Below, one piece after another: positions 8,178-16,934 of a stretch of DNA of 64,000 nucleotides. Where the stretch lies: assembly GCF_034259205.1 (NCBI RefSeq), contig NZ_CP139487.1, positions 3,844,001-3,908,000 on the forward strand, written 5' to 3'. Made by a program: the position numbers and the translations under genes. Numbering within the stretch: the stretch's first letter is position 1; each line of letters opens with the position of its first letter. The stretch comes from Peredibacter starrii (GTDB lineage Bacteria > Bdellovibrionota > Bacteriovoracia > Bacteriovoracales > Bacteriovoracaceae). Under the pieces are notes generated by a model, which saw nothing but the letters and a program-made list of their open reading frames with translations, did not search any database and was not told where the DNA came from.

Positions 8178-10259
8178 TTAGAACGCAAGTGTGGTGTACT
8201 GACAACTACGCCAGCTTTCCCACGGAGAAGTCTCAGGACTCGAAGTATAATCTCGATTCAGTCCCGGAAGCACCAATTGAATTTTTGGTGCTTCCGTCAT
8301 TTCAATAATCATTCGCATAGAAGCTCCTGAGTATTGCTCGAAAACTTTTCGATCCTCATTCCATTTTGCTGTTCCAGGATCTACTGAATGACTGTCCCCT
8401 ACACCAGGAAGTTCCGGTGAAAAGACCCATGATTCATTCTTCGACATATGGGCGAAGCCCAGTCTCAATACTTCTGACCAAGAACGATTAGAGATGTCAT
8501 TTTTTGCCATTTCAAAAAGAGTCTTAAACTCCAGAATTTGTTTTTCATCTAAGTCATCCAATAACTTGAATAAAGCGTATTCATTCACTTCCCATTTCTC
8601 GAAAGTAAGATCTAGTAGACGACGATACAGCGGAAGAACTTTTGAATCGTTGGTGGCCAGCATGTCCCAATTTCTAAATTCATCAGCATTAAGATACTTT
8701 TGAATTTTTGGAAGGAAGAATCGCGCGTCCACTACTTTACGATCACATTGAATTTTTTTGAAGGCCTCTGGATCTTCATGATCTTTTAGCATTTCTTCGA
8801 TTCGATATCCGCGAAATGAATAACTGTATCCGCGACCCCCGTAAAAAGCAGCATCACTTGGCCAGTGACGATTGTTGGCGGAATATACGTACTCTCTTTT
8901 TGGCCTTAAAACCTGAGGGCGATTTTCAACCGGAAGGAATTCTTCGTTTTGGATTTCCGCCAGAGTTCTCTCGCTGATGCCGTAAGGATTCTTACTGCGA
9001 TCAAGGTAGGTTTTCCCAATGAGATGGTAACCAATGTTTCCTTTGGCATCAGCGAAAACAAAGTTCCAGGAAGGAAGTCCGATCTGAGTCAGAAGTCCAT
9101 TCATTTCATCAACGTTATTTACCTTATAGAGATCGAACATCGGGAAAATTTCTTCCGGCTTCAATGAGAACCCCGACCAGCGAAGAACTAATTTTTTATC
9201 GGAATCGGTTTCTAATGGAAGAATTCTTTGACCGGTCTTTAAACGTTCAAAGCTTTTGAACATAAAGGGAACTTTAAAGAACCAGATCTTGATCCATACC
9301 GTAGGTCTGATCGTCTCGACATCAGAATCTTTTGCGTCTTTAGCAAAGAAGACATCCGCTGCATTTAAATATGAGTTTGTGAGGCCCCAAGCGACCTTTC
9401 CATTGGTTCCACTCACAATGACCGGAACACCTGGCACACTGGCCCCCATGACTTTCCCTTCCGGCGTCTCAAGCTTAATCCAATACCAGAACATAGGTGT
9501 TTTTAAATCAAGGTGTGGATCATTGGCCAGAATGGCATGACCAGTCTTTGATTTCTTTGCACTGATCGCCCAGTTGTTTGATCCAGATTCAACTCCAAAG
9601 ACACTTGGAAATTCCGCCCAAAGTTTTACATTTTGATGAGTGGTCGAGGTGGTCTTAGAAGTTTCTTTTTTTAAGTACTCACCTTCTTTAAGAATCGTAC
9701 TCTCCCAGGGCATGTGATCTTCATCGAAAAGCTCTTCTGTGAGATTTCCCCATTTGGCCTTTACTTTTTCTTCTTCATAATCCCGGAAGAAAGTTTTGCG
9801 AGTTTGATCGAATGATTGAAGAAGAAGAATGAGAACTGTATGTTCAGGTTTCCATGGTTCCGGTTCATAACCTTTATCTTGAAACTCTTTGGCCCTTTTC
9901 CCTTCTATGAATCCGGCATTGGCGCCTTCAGCATAAAGTTCTAAAAGTCTTTTTCTGTCGGCCGGAAATTCACTCCACAGTTTATTCGCGAGCTCCTCTA
10001 AATTAAGAAGTCTCATCATGAGGTCAGAGCGGAGTTGAGAGAATCCTAGTACCTCAGAGTTTCTCCCTTGACCCACTCTTCGGAAGTAGTCCATTTCCCA
10101 AGCGCGGTCATGAGCATGATGAAAGCCAAAGCAGTAAGCGGCCTCATCCTGATTCTGGACCTTTTGATGGGGAATATTTAAGTCTCCGAAGGTCGCCTTA
10201 CATTCATAAGTTGCGGCGAAGGCAGATGAGAGGAAGAAACTCAAAACGAGATACAGCAT
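8178..10259 (-). CDS. Exported penicillin acylase family amidase (Ntn hydrolase)
   Basis: The 693-residue precursor starts with a signal peptide (MLYLVLSFFLSSAFAA). The family's self-cleavage site is visible: Gly226-Ser227 in ESGSNNWAIS, where Ser227 would become the N-terminal nucleophile of the beta chain. Other family features follow, including NDPHLDL, the oxyanion-type VPGVPVIVSGTNG and AWGLTNS. Substrates of such enzymes include N-acylated amino acids, acyl-homoserine lactones and beta-lactam side chains; the actual one cannot be read here. GGAG precedes the ATG by four bases, and the start lies one base beyond the stop of the PLA2-like gene, so it is the last gene of a coupled three-gene operon of exported proteins. 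Confidence 0.9.
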   Translation of the reverse strand: MLYLVLSFFLSSAFAATYECKATFGDLNIPHQKVQNQDEAAYCFGFHHAHDRAWEMDYFRRVGQGRNSEVLGFSQLRSDLMMRLLNLEELANKLWSEFPADRKRLLELYAEGANAGFIEGKRAKEFQDKGYEPEPWKPEHTVLILLLQSFDQTRKTFFRDYEEEKVKAKWGNLTEELFDEDHMPWESTILKEGEYLKKETSKTTSTTHQNVKLWAEFPSVFGVESGSNNWAISAKKSKTGHAILANDPHLDLKTPMFWYWIKLETPEGKVMGASVPGVPVIVSGTNGKVAWGLTNSYLNAADVFFAKDAKDSDVETIRPTVWIKIWFFKVPFMFKSFERLKTGQRILPLETDSDKKLVLRWSGFSLKPEEIFPMFDLYKVNNVDEMNGLLTQIGLPSWNFVFADAKGNIGYHLIGKTYLDRSKNPYGISERTLAEIQNEEFLPVENRPQVLRPKREYVYSANNRHWPSDAAFYGGRGYSYSFRGYRIEEMLKDHEDPEAFKKIQCDRKVVDARFFLPKIQKYLNADEFRNWDMLATNDSKVLPLYRRLLDLTFEKWEVNEYALFKLLDDLDEKQILEFKTLFEMAKNDISNRSWSEVLRLGFAHMSKNESWVFSPELPGVGDSHSVDPGTAKWNEDRKVFEQYSGASMRMIIEMTEAPKIQLVLPGLNRDYTSSPETSPWESWRSCQYTTLAF

Positions 10260-10260
10260 A

Positions 10261-10718
10261 TTACTCCAGTCGAGAACGTAATTGGTCGATGAAATATTGT
10301 TTGATATTGGGAGAGATGAAATCGTAGTCGTTTAAGATTTCTACTTCGATCTGATCAATGTCTTTAGAAGTCAGAGTCTGAAAAACCGGTCGGCCTTTCC
10401 AGCCGTTGTTCCACATCTTATCAGGATACTTGATGGGAGAATAGGATCCGGCCCTTACTCCCAGATACATTAGCTCCGCAATTTGAATGGCACCGGTCTT
10501 TGCAATACAACTTTTTAAATCAAGATCGGCAACGTCCCGATCATCTTTACTTCCCCCGCCCAGAAGAACATATCGTGAGTAAGGCAGCAGTGTTTCCACA
10601 ATGCAGGTTCTTCTCTCGTGCCTTCAGGGAAGTTGGTGCAGAAATCAGTTTTAAAAGGGCGAACATTGTCCGCCCACGCAAAGCTTGAAATTAGTAGAAG
10701 AAAGAAGAATGTTTTCAT
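10261..10718 (-). pseudogene. Phospholipase A2-like exported protein, frameshifted
   Basis: Two minus-strand frames join into one protein. The first (from the ATG at 10718) gives a signal peptide (MKTFFFLLLISSFAWA) and a PLA2-like core with CTNFPEG and KHCCLTHDMFFWAG (Cys44, Cys45, His48, Asp49: the CC..HD calcium/catalytic motif). The second frame continues with GGSKDDRDVADLDLKSCI and about 90 more residues, as expected after GG in this family. The switch falls at a run of five C (plus strand, 10553-10557); one more base would restore a protein of about 152 residues. The ATG overlaps the stop of the upstream gene (ATGA). It could be a true null allele, a phase-variable tract or a sequencing error. 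Confidence 0.72.
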
Positions 10719-11548
10719 GGCATCTGAACTTTAAATAAAGCTCCCGCTCGAACAATATCACCCTCTTGTTGCTCATTATAAAGACCACAACCAACCAGAG
10801 TATTGCCCTCGAAGTAGAAGTCGCCTTTTAACATCATATAGTGAGCGTTCATGCCAGATCCGAGTTGATGAGAGACCCAACGTGGTCTGAACTTCTTGCC
10901 ACTGGCCAATTGCTTTGGAGTAATGACATGAATCCATCCTCCATTGTTGAGAACGAGATTACCATTATGCCAGTGAGCAATGGCCTCTGGATCGATTACT
11001 CCGGCGCGAACATAATCATAAGGAGATGTTTTAATAACTTTTCCCTGAAGATTCATTGTGGCCACGCCATTGAATCCACCTTCGCGAGTTCCCGTCACCA
11101 CCACCAAGGCATTCGTTCCATCAAACGTAATGGAAACAGCGTCACCGCCATCAACTTCATTTAAAGTTGAAGTCCATGCAACTTCTCTGCTCTTGGTATT
11201 GAATGCAGTGACAGTTCCGCCACCGTGAACAACGAGGATTAAATCTCCCGCTTTGGTCATCGAAATGTTTTTATCCATCTCAAAGCCTTCAATGCCTGAT
11301 CCATCTTTATTCATTTGAATAAGAGAATTGCTGGCAAGGACCCAAAGCTTATCACCATCACGGATAACACCTCTAAGACGAACATGGTTTTCAAAAATTA
11401 ATTGGCCTTCAAGATTCTCTAGCACATTGTAACGAGTGAGGAAACCGTCAGTGAAAGAGGGAGCTGACATCATTTTGCAAACGTTATCAAGGTGAGAGGC
11501 TTGAACCGATAATGATACTAATGCGGAAGCAAGAGCTACACGCCACAT
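10715..11548 (-). CDS. Exported PQQ-like beta-propeller protein
   Basis: The 277-residue protein has a signal peptide (ending VQAS) and repeated blades of the type LWVLASNSLIQMN..G, DLILVVHGGGTVTAFN and LVVVTGTREGGFNG, typical of a PQQ/WD-like propeller of about five or six blades. AAAGGAG precedes the ATG by eight bases. Its stop overlaps the start of the PLA2-like gene, making it the first gene of an operon with two exported hydrolases. No enzymatic motif is visible; a scaffold or binding role for its partners is inference. Confidence 0.78.
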   Translation of the reverse strand: MWRVALASALVSLSVQASHLDNVCKMMSAPSFTDGFLTRYNVLENLEGQLIFENHVRLRGVIRDGDKLWVLASNSLIQMNKDGSGIEGFEMDKNISMTKAGDLILVVHGGGTVTAFNTKSREVAWTSTLNEVDGGDAVSITFDGTNALVVVTGTREGGFNGVATMNLQGKVIKTSPYDYVRAGVIDPEAIAHWHNGNLVLNNGGWIHVITPKQLASGKKFRPRWVSHQLGSGMNAHYMMLKGDFYFEGNTLVGCGLYNEQQEGDIVRAGALFKVQMP

Positions 11549-11639
11549 AGAAGGACTCCTTTCCTTAGTGAATGTCCTAAAATTCTATTGCTTCGATTAT
11601 TAAGTGGCAAAGAACAGATTCTTACAGGAAAATGTCAGA

Positions 11640-11873
11640 ATGAAGACCATTCTCATCCTGTTGTTTCTCGTGAGCTGCTCACAAGTGCCTACAAAAAAAG
11701 GCGATGATGACGTCTCTCTTGATGCGGCCCTAAACCAGGCCCAAATGTCTTACTTAAAAGGCTGTGTAGACGCCAAGAAAGAGCTTAAAATCCCAGAGGT
11801 TTTTGAGGGCTGTAGGGACAAGTCACTACTTTACCGTCAAGAACTTGAAGAGATCATGGGGCAAGGCCTATAA
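11640..11873 (+). CDS. Small lipoprotein
   Basis: The start at 11640 gives a 77-residue product beginning MKTILILLFLVSCSQVP, a lipoprotein signal with lipobox LVSC. An in-frame ATG at 11604 would put 12 non-hydrophobic residues ahead of it, which is unlikely. The ribosome site AGGA is about ten bases upstream. The mature part is short and charged, with two cysteines (KGCVDAKKE, FEGCRDKS) that may pair in the periplasm. The family is not recognised. Confidence 0.68.
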   Translation: MKTILILLFLVSCSQVPTKKGDDDVSLDAALNQAQMSYLKGCVDAKKELKIPEVFEGCRDKSLLYRQELEEIMGQGL

Positions 11874-11894
11874 TTGGATTAACAAGGGGCATAT

Positions 11895-12356
11895 ATGAGA
11901 ACCTATAATCAGTGGATGGATGAATATGGAGTGAGTCATCAAAATCATACTAATCAGCTCATTCATAAGATTTGTGTTCCTTTGATCATGCTCACTGTTG
12001 TTGGATTTCTCTGGTGTATCCCAACTCCCGCTGTCTTCGCCTCAATTCCATTTCTCAATTGGGCCACTCTCTTCATCGCTGGCTGTTTGTGCTTTTATCT
12101 CAGTCTGAACTTTATTCAGTTTTTGGGAATGATCGTTCAAACCTTCATCATGTGTTTTATCTGCCATCACCTTTATCAGGCAGGAATTCTTCTTCCATTC
12201 TGTATTATTGTTTTTGTCCTGGCATGGATTGGACAATTTTGGGGACACAAGATCGAAGGTAAAAAACCATCTTTTCTACAAGATATTGCCTTTCTTCTGA
12301 TTGGCCCACTTTGGGTAACGAGATTTTTTTATCGTAAGATTGGAATCAATGTTTAA
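11895..12356 (+). CDS. Mpo1-like (DUF962) membrane protein
   Basis: The 153-residue protein matches the Mpo1/YGL010w (DUF962) layout. An N-terminal motif [15 protein letters not shown] contains His15, His18 and His24. Four hydrophobic helices follow, and a C-terminal motif [14 protein letters not shown] contains His118 and Glu121. In yeast Mpo1 is an Fe(II)-dependent dioxygenase that shortens 2-hydroxy fatty acids during phytosphingosine breakdown, and these histidines match its metal-binding pattern. Some Bdellovibrionota make sphingolipids, so a lipid-oxidation role is plausible but unproven. The gene overlaps the end of the convergent fumC by 11 bp. Confidence 0.82.
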   Translation: MRTYNQWMDEYGVSHQNHTNQLIHKICVPLIMLTVVGFLWCIPTPAVFASIPFLNWATLFIAGCLCFYLSLNFIQFLGMIVQTFIMCFICHHLYQAGILLPFCIIVFVLAWIGQFWGHKIEGKKPSFLQDIAFLLIGPLWVTRFFYRKIGINV

Positions 12357-13740
12357 GATTGGTCATCTCTTCCGGACGTACCCACTTATCGAAGTCCTCA
12401 GCTGATACTAACCCGAGCTCTACAGCGACCTCTTTCAGAGTTTTATTCTCTTTGTGGGCCTTCTTCGCGATCTTGGCGGCATTGTCATAACCGATATGAG
12501 GATTAAGTGATGTCACGAGCATGAGTGAGTTTCGTAAGTGCTCTTCAATGGTTTTTAGCCTTGGTTCAATTCCGCTTACGCAAAATTTTTCAAAGCTTAA
12601 ACAGCCATCTGTTAACAAACGAACACTTTGTAGGAAGTTGTGAATAAGAAGGGGCTTAAACACATTAAGCTCAAAGTTTCCGGATGCTCCACCAATTCCA
12701 ATCGCCACGTCATTGCCCATCACCTGGGCACATAACATTGTCATTGCTTCACACTGAGTAGGATTCACTTTCCCTGGCATGATGGATGAGCCGGGCTCAT
12801 TCTCAGGAATGGAAATTTCACCCAACCCACTTCGTGGACCACTCGCGAGCCATCTGATGTCATTGGCAATTTTGATGAGCGAGGCAGCGAGACCTTTCAG
12901 AGCACCATGGGCCTGAACAAGAGCATCGTTTGCCGCAAGGGCCTCAAACTTATTAGGAGCCGAGACAAATTGTATTCCAGTGTATTTTGAAATCACACCC
13001 GCGGCCTTTTCCGCAAAGCCTTTAGGAGCATTAAGTCCGGTTCCTACCGCAGTTCCCCCTAAAGCTAATTCTGATAAATGCGGGAGTTGAGCTTCAATAT
13101 GTTTCATTGAATGCTCTAATTGAGAAACATAACCCGAAAGTTCCTGGCCCAGAGTAATGGGAGTTGCGTCCATTAAATGAGTGCGACCGATCTTCGTCAC
13201 TTCCCAATAGTCTTCAGACTTTTTCTTGAATGTATTTTTTAATTTTTCTACTGCAGGGAGAAGATCCATCAAGATCACTCGAGTGGCGGCGATACTCATG
13301 GCAGTAGGAAAAACGTCATTGGAACTTTGCCCTTTGTTGACGTCATCATTCGGGTGAACAAGCTTGTCGCCTTTTTTTCCGCCGAGAATCTCATTGGCAA
13401 TATTGGCGATCACTTCGTTCACATTCATATTGGTCTGAGTTCCACTTCCCGTCTGCCAGACCGCAAGAGGAAACTCTTCTTTATGAATTCCGGTGAGAAT
13501 TTCATCGGCCGCACCTTTAATGGCGAGAGTTTTAGCAATGGGCATTGCCTTCATCTCTTCATTGACTTGTGCGGCCGCCTTCTTGATCAAGACCAGGGCC
13601 TTAATCAATTCAGTATCCATTTTCTCATGGGAGATTTTAAAGTGATGGAGAGATCTCTGTGTCTGAGCGCCCCAGTAATGGTTCGCTGGAACTTCAATCT
13701 CTCCGAATGAGTCTTTTTCGATTCGAACATTGTCCTTCAT
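12346..13740 (-). CDS. fumC: Fumarate hydratase class II
   Basis: The 464-residue protein is full length for the class II, iron-independent fumarase, which reversibly hydrates fumarate to L-malate in the TCA cycle. The superfamily signature [11 protein letters not shown] is present (catalytic-loop Ser), as are [13 protein letters not shown]-type and SSNDVFPTA segments, both part of the tetrameric active site. The ATG follows a weak GAAGGA-like site. The downstream exported gene at 13750-14121 ends only nine bases before it on the same strand, so the two may be cotranscribed. Confidence 0.96.
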   Translation of the reverse strand: MKDNVRIEKDSFGEIEVPANHYWGAQTQRSLHHFKISHEKMDTELIKALVLIKKAAAQVNEEMKAMPIAKTLAIKGAADEILTGIHKEEFPLAVWQTGSGTQTNMNVNEVIANIANEILGGKKGDKLVHPNDDVNKGQSSNDVFPTAMSIAATRVILMDLLPAVEKLKNTFKKKSEDYWEVTKIGRTHLMDATPITLGQELSGYVSQLEHSMKHIEAQLPHLSELALGGTAVGTGLNAPKGFAEKAAGVISKYTGIQFVSAPNKFEALAANDALVQAHGALKGLAASLIKIANDIRWLASGPRSGLGEISIPENEPGSSIMPGKVNPTQCEAMTMLCAQVMGNDVAIGIGGASGNFELNVFKPLLIHNFLQSVRLLTDGCLSFEKFCVSGIEPRLKTIEEHLRNSLMLVTSLNPHIGYDNAAKIAKKAHKENKTLKEVAVELGLVSAEDFDKWVRPEEMTNLKH

Positions 13741-13749
13741 AGAAGGAGC

Positions 13750-14121
13750 TTAGCGAGTGTGTTCCATCTTACAGCGCTTCTTCACACCGCTGGCATAGAC
13801 ATCAACCTTAGGAGGATTGCCCTCAACATAACTTGGTTGAATAAAAGTATAAGTTGGATTGCCTTGTTTGAAATCATCGCTTTTTAGATCAGTTTCAAAT
13901 TCTGTAGTCTTCATTGAGTTCTCATGGAAAGCAGAACCGTCTTTAGCTACTAGTTTTGTTTTTGTGTCACCTTGAACAGCAAGCACATATTTCTCGCCTT
14001 CTTTAGCAAGAATCTGAACCTTCTCATCGCAAGAAGTTGTTTCCGCCACTACTTTCCAGTCTTGAGCGGCCCAAACAACTGATGACATTGATAGAAGGGA
14101 TATAAGGAAGAGGTGTCTCAT
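13750..14121 (-). CDS. Exported protein of unknown function
   Basis: The 123-residue product has a signal peptide (MRHLFLISLLSMSSVVWAA). The mature chain is about 105 residues with two cysteines (TTSCDEK and KRCKMEH), probably one disulphide, and a mostly beta pattern. AGGAG lies about six bases before the ATG. It is the first gene before fumC on the minus strand, separated by only nine bases. The family is not recognised. Confidence 0.7.
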   Translation of the reverse strand: MRHLFLISLLSMSSVVWAAQDWKVVAETTSCDEKVQILAKEGEKYVLAVQGDTKTKLVAKDGSAFHENSMKTTEFETDLKSDDFKQGNPTYTFIQPSYVEGNPPKVDVYASGVKKRCKMEHTR

Positions 14122-14130
14122 TGCAAACTC

Positions 14131-14212
14131 CTAGGCTTTGAGCGTGGTTTGATTCGCGCTTGAAGATAACTTATCTTCCGAGCGAAAATCTCTGAACGCC
14201 GAGTCGCCTAGA
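14131..14212 (-). other. Long imperfect hairpin, candidate structured RNA element
   Basis: Between the aminotransferase gene and the next minus-strand gene, several nested complementary arms line up: CTAGGC (14131-14136) with GCCTAG (about 14207-14212), GCGT with ACGC, and a strong inner arm GAAGATA / TATCTTC (about 14162-14178) flanked by GCGCT/AGCG. Together they form an 80-base extended hairpin. No U-tract follows on either strand, so it is not a standard terminator. It could be a processed 3' end, an attenuator or a small RNA. Confidence 0.45.
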
Positions 14213-14237
14213 CCTAAATTCTACCTTGAGATCAGTC

Positions 14238-15431
14238 TTACTTTAACTCTGCTAGTGCCGTGGCAATTCTTCTAACTGCTTCACGAATCTTATCTTCAGA
14301 AGTTGCGTAAGAAAGACGCAGATAATTAGGAGCGCCAAAGGCCCCACCCGGAGTCATGGCCACATGTCCTACATTTAGGAGATACATGCAAAGATCTTTT
14401 GCGTCTTTAATGACAGTGTCACCGTTCTTCTTTCCGAAGTATGCAGATACTTCAGGGAATAAATAGAAAGCGCCACCAGGATTGTTTAATTTAAGATTCG
14501 GAACTTCTTTCATCAAAGAGATAAGAAGATCACGACGATTCTTAAAAGCTTCCTGCATCGTTTTTACGACCGCAGGATCAGCATTCACGGCCGCAACGGC
14601 AGCACGCTGAGAAATTGAACTTGGACCAGAAGTAAACTGACCTTGAATTTTCACACAGGCCTTTGCCACCTCTTCCGGGGCACCAAGATAACCAAGTCTC
14701 CAACCGGTCATCGCGTAACCTTTCGAGAGACCATTTACTGTCACTGTACGATTAGCAAGTTCTGGAATTGAACCGATTGAGAACATTTTTTCAGTGAAGC
14801 TAATGTATTCATAAATTTCATCAGAAACGATCAATACATGAGGATTCTTTTTGAACACTTCTCCCAGAGCACGAAGTTCTTTTTCAGTGTACATGGTCCC
14901 GGTTGGGTTACATGGATTTGAGAACAAGAACATTTTCGTTTTTGGAGTAATGGCCTTTTCAAGCTGCTCTGGAGTGATTTTGAAATCAGCTTTGTAATCC
15001 GTTTGGATCTCAACGACCTTCCCTTCATTAAGCTGGATCATTTCTGAATAGCTCACCCAATAAGGTGCAGGAAGAATCACTTCGTCACCTGGATTCACAG
15101 TCGCCATGACAACGTTAATGATCGATTGTTTAGCACCAGTTGAAACCACAATCTGTGAAGGCCTGTAGTTCAAATTATTATCACGCTTAAATTTAGCAGA
15201 GATTGCTTCTTGAAGATCTTTGTATCCTGGCACAGGAGTGTAATAAGAGAAATTTTTATCGATCGCTTCTTTAGCGGCAGTTTTAATGAAGTCCGGTGTT
15301 GCAAAATCCGGCTCACCTAAACTCATGTTGATAACGTTAACGCCTTTTTCTTTAAGCTCATTCCCTAAACGGGCCATGGCCAATGTTTCAGACTCAGCTA
15401 ACTTTTCAACTCTATTCGATAAAAAACTCAT
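14238..15431 (-). CDS. aspC: Aspartate aminotransferase (class I PLP enzyme)
   Basis: The ATG at 15431 gives MSFLSNRVEKLAESETLAM, the usual N-terminus of type Ib aspartate aminotransferases; a longer frame adds 15 unrelated residues. The 397-residue protein has NPCNPTGT, the DEIYEY motif that binds the PLP pyridine ring, the PLP-binding Lys237 in NGLSKGYAMTGWRLG, and the substrate-carboxylate Arg near the end (NYLRLSYA). It transfers the amino group between aspartate and 2-oxoglutarate; relatives may also act on prephenate or aromatic substrates. The ribosome site lies inside a hairpin (see 15436-15476). Confidence 0.93.
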   Translation of the reverse strand: MSFLSNRVEKLAESETLAMARLGNELKEKGVNVINMSLGEPDFATPDFIKTAAKEAIDKNFSYYTPVPGYKDLQEAISAKFKRDNNLNYRPSQIVVSTGAKQSIINVVMATVNPGDEVILPAPYWVSYSEMIQLNEGKVVEIQTDYKADFKITPEQLEKAITPKTKMFLFSNPCNPTGTMYTEKELRALGEVFKKNPHVLIVSDEIYEYISFTEKMFSIGSIPELANRTVTVNGLSKGYAMTGWRLGYLGAPEEVAKACVKIQGQFTSGPSSISQRAAVAAVNADPAVVKTMQEAFKNRRDLLISLMKEVPNLKLNNPGGAFYLFPEVSAYFGKKNGDTVIKDAKDLCMYLLNVGHVAMTPGGAFGAPNYLRLSYATSEDKIREAVRRIATALAELK

Positions 15432-15435
15432 GTAA

Positions 15436-15476
15436 ATGATCCCTGAGGAGAATGGTTCGTCTCCCCAGAGTATCAT
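15436..15476 (-). promoter_or_regulatory. Hairpin covering the aminotransferase ribosome binding site
   Basis: Five bases before the aspC ATG, the arms ATGAT..CTG.GGAG and CTCC.CAG..ATCAT can pair around a ten-base loop. The 3' arm on the mRNA contains the AGGGA ribosome site. Pairing would block translation, so this could be a translational switch or thermometer. It lacks a U-tract and so is unlikely to be only a terminator. Confidence 0.45.
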
Positions 15477-15515
15477 TAAAAAGGTATTGCTGAAAGGCTT
15501 GAAAGAAGTTCCGTA

Positions 15516-16382
15516 TTAACGGAATGTGACCTGTACCGGGCAATGGTCAGAGACAGACTGGTAACTTACACCAAGGTTCTGTGGTGTCGCAGGACGACAG
15601 TCCGTCATGGCACAATGTGCCCCAACTCTCACATCCATCACCTGAGCTACGTTTTTATCCTGAAGAACAATGTGATCCAAGATTGACGGTTGGAACTCAG
15701 CACCGCCCTGTGTTCCCTTCCAGTAGTTAGTACACCCAATGTTTTCCGCCATGGTTCTCACGCCGGTTCCAGAGAGCATATCTTCAAATCTTTGATAATC
15801 TTCGTTTTGAAGGTTGTAACCAGTGGTATTGAAGTCCCCAAGAAGGATTAAATTTTGAGCAGCATATTTTTTAACTAACCCGCCTAGGTTTTGATACTGC
15901 TTCCACCGTTGAGACATAGCACGATTGTCACCACCGGCCTTCAAGTGTACTGCTCCAAAGGTATAGATCTTTTTCGAAGCGATGTGCATGAGAGTAACCA
16001 GAAGCGCCGGTCTTAATGATCCACAAGAATTATTGTTTGAACCAGAGAAGCTTAGATCTTCTACTGTGCTCATGAATTCAAAAACTTTTGGATTATAAAC
16101 CACCGCAAGATTTTGTTTACCGAAACCACCGCAGTTGGACATCTGGTAAGCATAGCCTGGAAGATTTTGTTTAATGAGTGAGTCAAATGCAGTTCTGTTA
16201 ACGACCTCTTCGAAGGCCATTACATCACTTTGTACTGACTTAATAATTTTTCCAAGTTCAGCAATGTTGGTTTGACCAGAACCAGGATCTTTATCAAAGT
16301 TCCTAATGTTGTAAGTCGATACACTCCATTTGGCCCATGCATGGGAACTCAAAAGGAGGATGAGAAGAAATGAAAACTTCAT
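15516..16382 (-). CDS. Exported endonuclease/exonuclease/phosphatase family protein
   Basis: The ATG at 16382 begins a clean signal peptide (MKFSFLLILLLSSHAWA) and is preferred to in-frame starts further out. The 288-residue protein carries the full DNase I-like motif set: Asn in STYNIRNFD, Glu in FEEV, His in GAVHLKAGG, Asp-x-Asn in LLGDFNTTG, Asp-His in SILDHIVL and the terminal Ser-Asp-His in SVSDHCPV. These coordinate Mg2+ and cleave phosphodiester bonds. A secreted nuclease could degrade extracellular or prey DNA, which is inference. Confidence 0.88.
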   Translation of the reverse strand: MKFSFLLILLLSSHAWAKWSVSTYNIRNFDKDPGSGQTNIAELGKIIKSVQSDVMAFEEVVNRTAFDSLIKQNLPGYAYQMSNCGGFGKQNLAVVYNPKVFEFMSTVEDLSFSGSNNNSCGSLRPALLVTLMHIASKKIYTFGAVHLKAGGDNRAMSQRWKQYQNLGGLVKKYAAQNLILLGDFNTTGYNLQNEDYQRFEDMLSGTGVRTMAENIGCTNYWKGTQGGAEFQPSILDHIVLQDKNVAQVMDVRVGAHCAMTDCRPATPQNLGVSYQSVSDHCPVQVTFR

Positions 16383-16493
16383 GCACACATCCATGTTAAA
16401 AGTTTTTTTGCACTTTAATTGAAGGATGTGCGAGATCAAATGGCAATGCTAATCTGCTGAATTAATTTAGCTTAACACGAAACTGACAGATGC

Positions 16494-16928
16494 TTACTTT
16501 GATGAAAATGCGTTTTTCAAAATTTCGATAAGTTCGTCACGCTTCTCAGGAGACACTTTGGCACTATCAAAATGCTGCATCTGTAACCAAGGCGGATTTT
16601 TGAAATTTGGATCACTCTCATAACGCGGAAAGAAATGCCAATGCACATGATCAACCACATTTCCTAAGCTGCACATGTTCATTTTTTTTGGTTGGAAAAC
16701 TTTTTGAATGACTTCGTGGGCCCTCATCATTTCTTGAAATAGTTCTTCACGTTTTGGTGATGGAACATCTGTCATCTCGCGATAATGATCTTTCGTCACG
16801 AGTACACAGTAGCCTTGATAATATTGATGCTCACCTAAATACAAATAAGAATTTTTGAACTCGTGAATGAGAAAAGGATACTTTCCTTCCGCCGTATTTT
16901 TTGATCTTTCACACAATGGGCAATTCAT
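16494..16928 (-). CDS. HIT family nucleotide-binding hydrolase
   Basis: The 144-residue protein has the histidine-triad signature HVHWHFF (His94, His96, His98), preceded by Asn-rich LGNVVDH and a CPLC pair at the N-terminus that may bind zinc. HIT proteins hydrolyse nucleotide phosphoramidates or dinucleoside polyphosphates. GAGG lies four bases before the ATG and overlaps the stop codon of the upstream oxygenase gene, so the two are translationally coupled. Confidence 0.92.
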   Translation of the reverse strand: MNCPLCERSKNTAEGKYPFLIHEFKNSYLYLGEHQYYQGYCVLVTKDHYREMTDVPSPKREELFQEMMRAHEVIQKVFQPKKMNMCSLGNVVDHVHWHFFPRYESDPNFKNPPWLQMQHFDSAKVSPEKRDELIEILKNAFSSK

Positions 16929-16934
16929 AAAACC

